DNA of 14,361 bases, taken from NCBI GenBank assembly GCA_015655485.1, contig JAATEZ010000184.1:1-14361 (forward strand), read 5' to 3'. The stretch comes from Lactobacillales bacterium. Lineage in GTDB: Bacteria; Bacillota; Bacilli; Lactobacillales; Vagococcaceae. The notes under the pieces are model-generated. The model saw only the letters and a program-made list of their open reading frames with translations. It made no database searches and had not been told where the DNA came from. Shown here piece by piece: positions 13,383 to 14,361 of this stretch. Each line of letters opens with the position of its first letter. Within the stretch, counting starts at the first letter, position 1. The position numbers and the translations under genes were made by a program.

Positions 13383-14361
13383 TGTTTAAATTACTGAAAG
13401 ATGCTTTTAAAGTGCAGTCTATTAGGCAGAGAATCTTGTATACTGTATTTATTTTATTCGTCTTTCGAATAGGAGCGCAAATTACAGTTCCAGGAGTTAA
13501 TGCAAAGGGCTTATCTGAATTAAGCAGCTTACCGTTTTTTTCAATGTTAAACATGGTGAGTGGTAGTGCTATGGGAAATTTTTCTATTTTTGCTATGGGT
13601 GTTTCTCCATATATTACTGCTTCTATTGTTATTCAACTATTGCAAATGGATATTGTTCCTAAATTCGTTGAGTGGTCAAAGCAAGGCGAAGTCGGTCGTA
13701 AGAAGTTAAATCAGGCAACTCAGTACTTAACAATAGTTTTAGCTTTTGTTCAGTCGGTAGGAATTATAGCTGGATTTAACGCTTATGCTCAATTGGGTAT
13801 TCTAAAAACCGCGAATGCTCAGACGTTTATTACGATTGGGATAATCCTTACTGGTGGGACAATGTTTGTGACTTGGTTAGGGGAACAAATTACTGAAAAA
13901 GGTATTGGAAATGGAATTTCTTTAATTATATTTGCTGGTATTGTTTCAAGTCTGCCTAGTAATATTAAACAAATTGTTGAAGACTACTTTGTTAATATTG
14001 ATTCTTCAGATTTATGGAAATCTGTGATTTTTGTTATTGTTTTGCTTGTTGCTATACTAGTAATAGTTACAGTTGTAACTTATGTCCAACAAGCAGAGCG
14101 GAAGATTCCGATTCAGTATACTAAGCGTGTTGCAGGGGCACCGCAAAGCAGCTATTTGCCATTAAAAGTAAATGCTGCTGGAGTTATTCCAGTGATTTTT
14201 GCTAGTTCACTGATTGCTACACCAAATGCGCTTTTGCAATATTTTTCAGAATCCTATAGTACTGAAGGCTGGTATAAGGTGTTGATTCAGATATTTGACT
14301 ATTCAACACTTCCCGGTGGGATTTTTTACGCACTGCTGATTGTTGCTTTTACTTTTTTCTA
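13382..14361 (+). CDS. secY: Sec translocase channel subunit SecY (3' end outside window)
   Basis: SecY is the ten-span membrane channel for protein export and insertion. The 326 visible codons begin MFKLLKDAFKVQSIRQRILY, followed by TM1 (VFILFVFRIGAQITVPG), the plug region (FFSMLNMVSGSAMG), MGVSPYITASIVIQLLQMD, GEQITEKGIGNGISLIIFAG, and the cytosolic QQAERKIPIQYTKRVAG loop that helps to bind SecA and ribosome. The frame stays open to the right edge; about 100 residues of a usual 430 are missing. The ATG overlaps the rplO stop, with GAGGTGA upstream. Confidence 0.97.
   Translation, partial: MFKLLKDAFKVQSIRQRILYTVFILFVFRIGAQITVPGVNAKGLSELSSLPFFSMLNMVSGSAMGNFSIFAMGVSPYITASIVIQLLQMDIVPKFVEWSKQGEVGRKKLNQATQYLTIVLAFVQSVGIIAGFNAYAQLGILKTANAQTFITIGIILTGGTMFVTWLGEQITEKGIGNGISLIIFAGIVSSLPSNIKQIVEDYFVNIDSSDLWKSVIFVIVLLVAILVIVTVVTYVQQAERKIPIQYTKRVAGAPQSSYLPLKVNAAGVIPVIFASSLIATPNALLQYFSESYSTEGWYKVLIQIFDYSTLPGGIFYALLIVAFTFF

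Noticed and set aside
1..14361. CRISPR array, tRNA or rRNA genes, prophage, toxin-antitoxin or defence genes
   Set aside because: No repeat-spacer pattern, no tRNA-like cloverleaf and no such coding regions were seen; apart from the IS remnant the content is housekeeping.

Overview
The window looks like chromosome from a low-GC Firmicute of the order Lactobacillales, most like the Enterococcaceae (Enterococcus, Melissococcus or Tetragenococcus type). This rests on remembered similarity of the ribosomal proteins (for example the L22 and L29 sequences), strong AAGGAGG-type ribosome binding sites, A+T-rich codon use, and the four-cysteine S14. The species cannot be fixed from this sequence alone.

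Left third (1-3468): the C-terminal two thirds of a calcium-type P-type ATPase that runs off the left edge; tgt (queuine tRNA-ribosyltransferase) interrupted by one in-frame TAG at codon 74 but otherwise intact; yajC (Sec translocase accessory subunit) with a perfect hairpin in its last codons and an intrinsic terminator just after; and a small ComN-like post-transcriptional regulator.

Junction (3469-4199): about 730 bases without an intact gene. It holds a 370-bp remnant of an IS1182-like insertion sequence (terminal inverted repeats, a broken transposase C-terminus on the minus strand, and a perfect 22-bp-arm palindrome), then a terminator-like hairpin, an A+T-rich stretch, a near-consensus promoter and a roughly 168-nt structured leader.

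Right two thirds (4200-14361): the S10-spc ribosomal protein cluster, all on the plus strand, in the order rpsJ, rplC, rplD, rplW, rplB, rpsS, rplV, rpsC, rplP, rpmC, rpsQ, rplN, rplX, rplE, rpsN (type Z), rpsH, rplF, rplR, rpsE, rpmD, rplO, then secY, cut by the right edge. Gaps are 0-52 nt with three start/stop overlaps and no internal terminator, so the cluster is probably one transcription unit from the promoter at 3997-4025. It supplies both ribosomal subunits and the membrane channel SecY; YajC at the other end of the window also belongs to the Sec pathway.

I see no undescribed system here. The points most worth a second look are the tgt nonsense codon, the IS remnant at an apparent rearrangement junction, the long palindrome inside it, the S10 leader, and a strong ribosome binding site that leads only to a two-codon reading frame after the ATPase gene.
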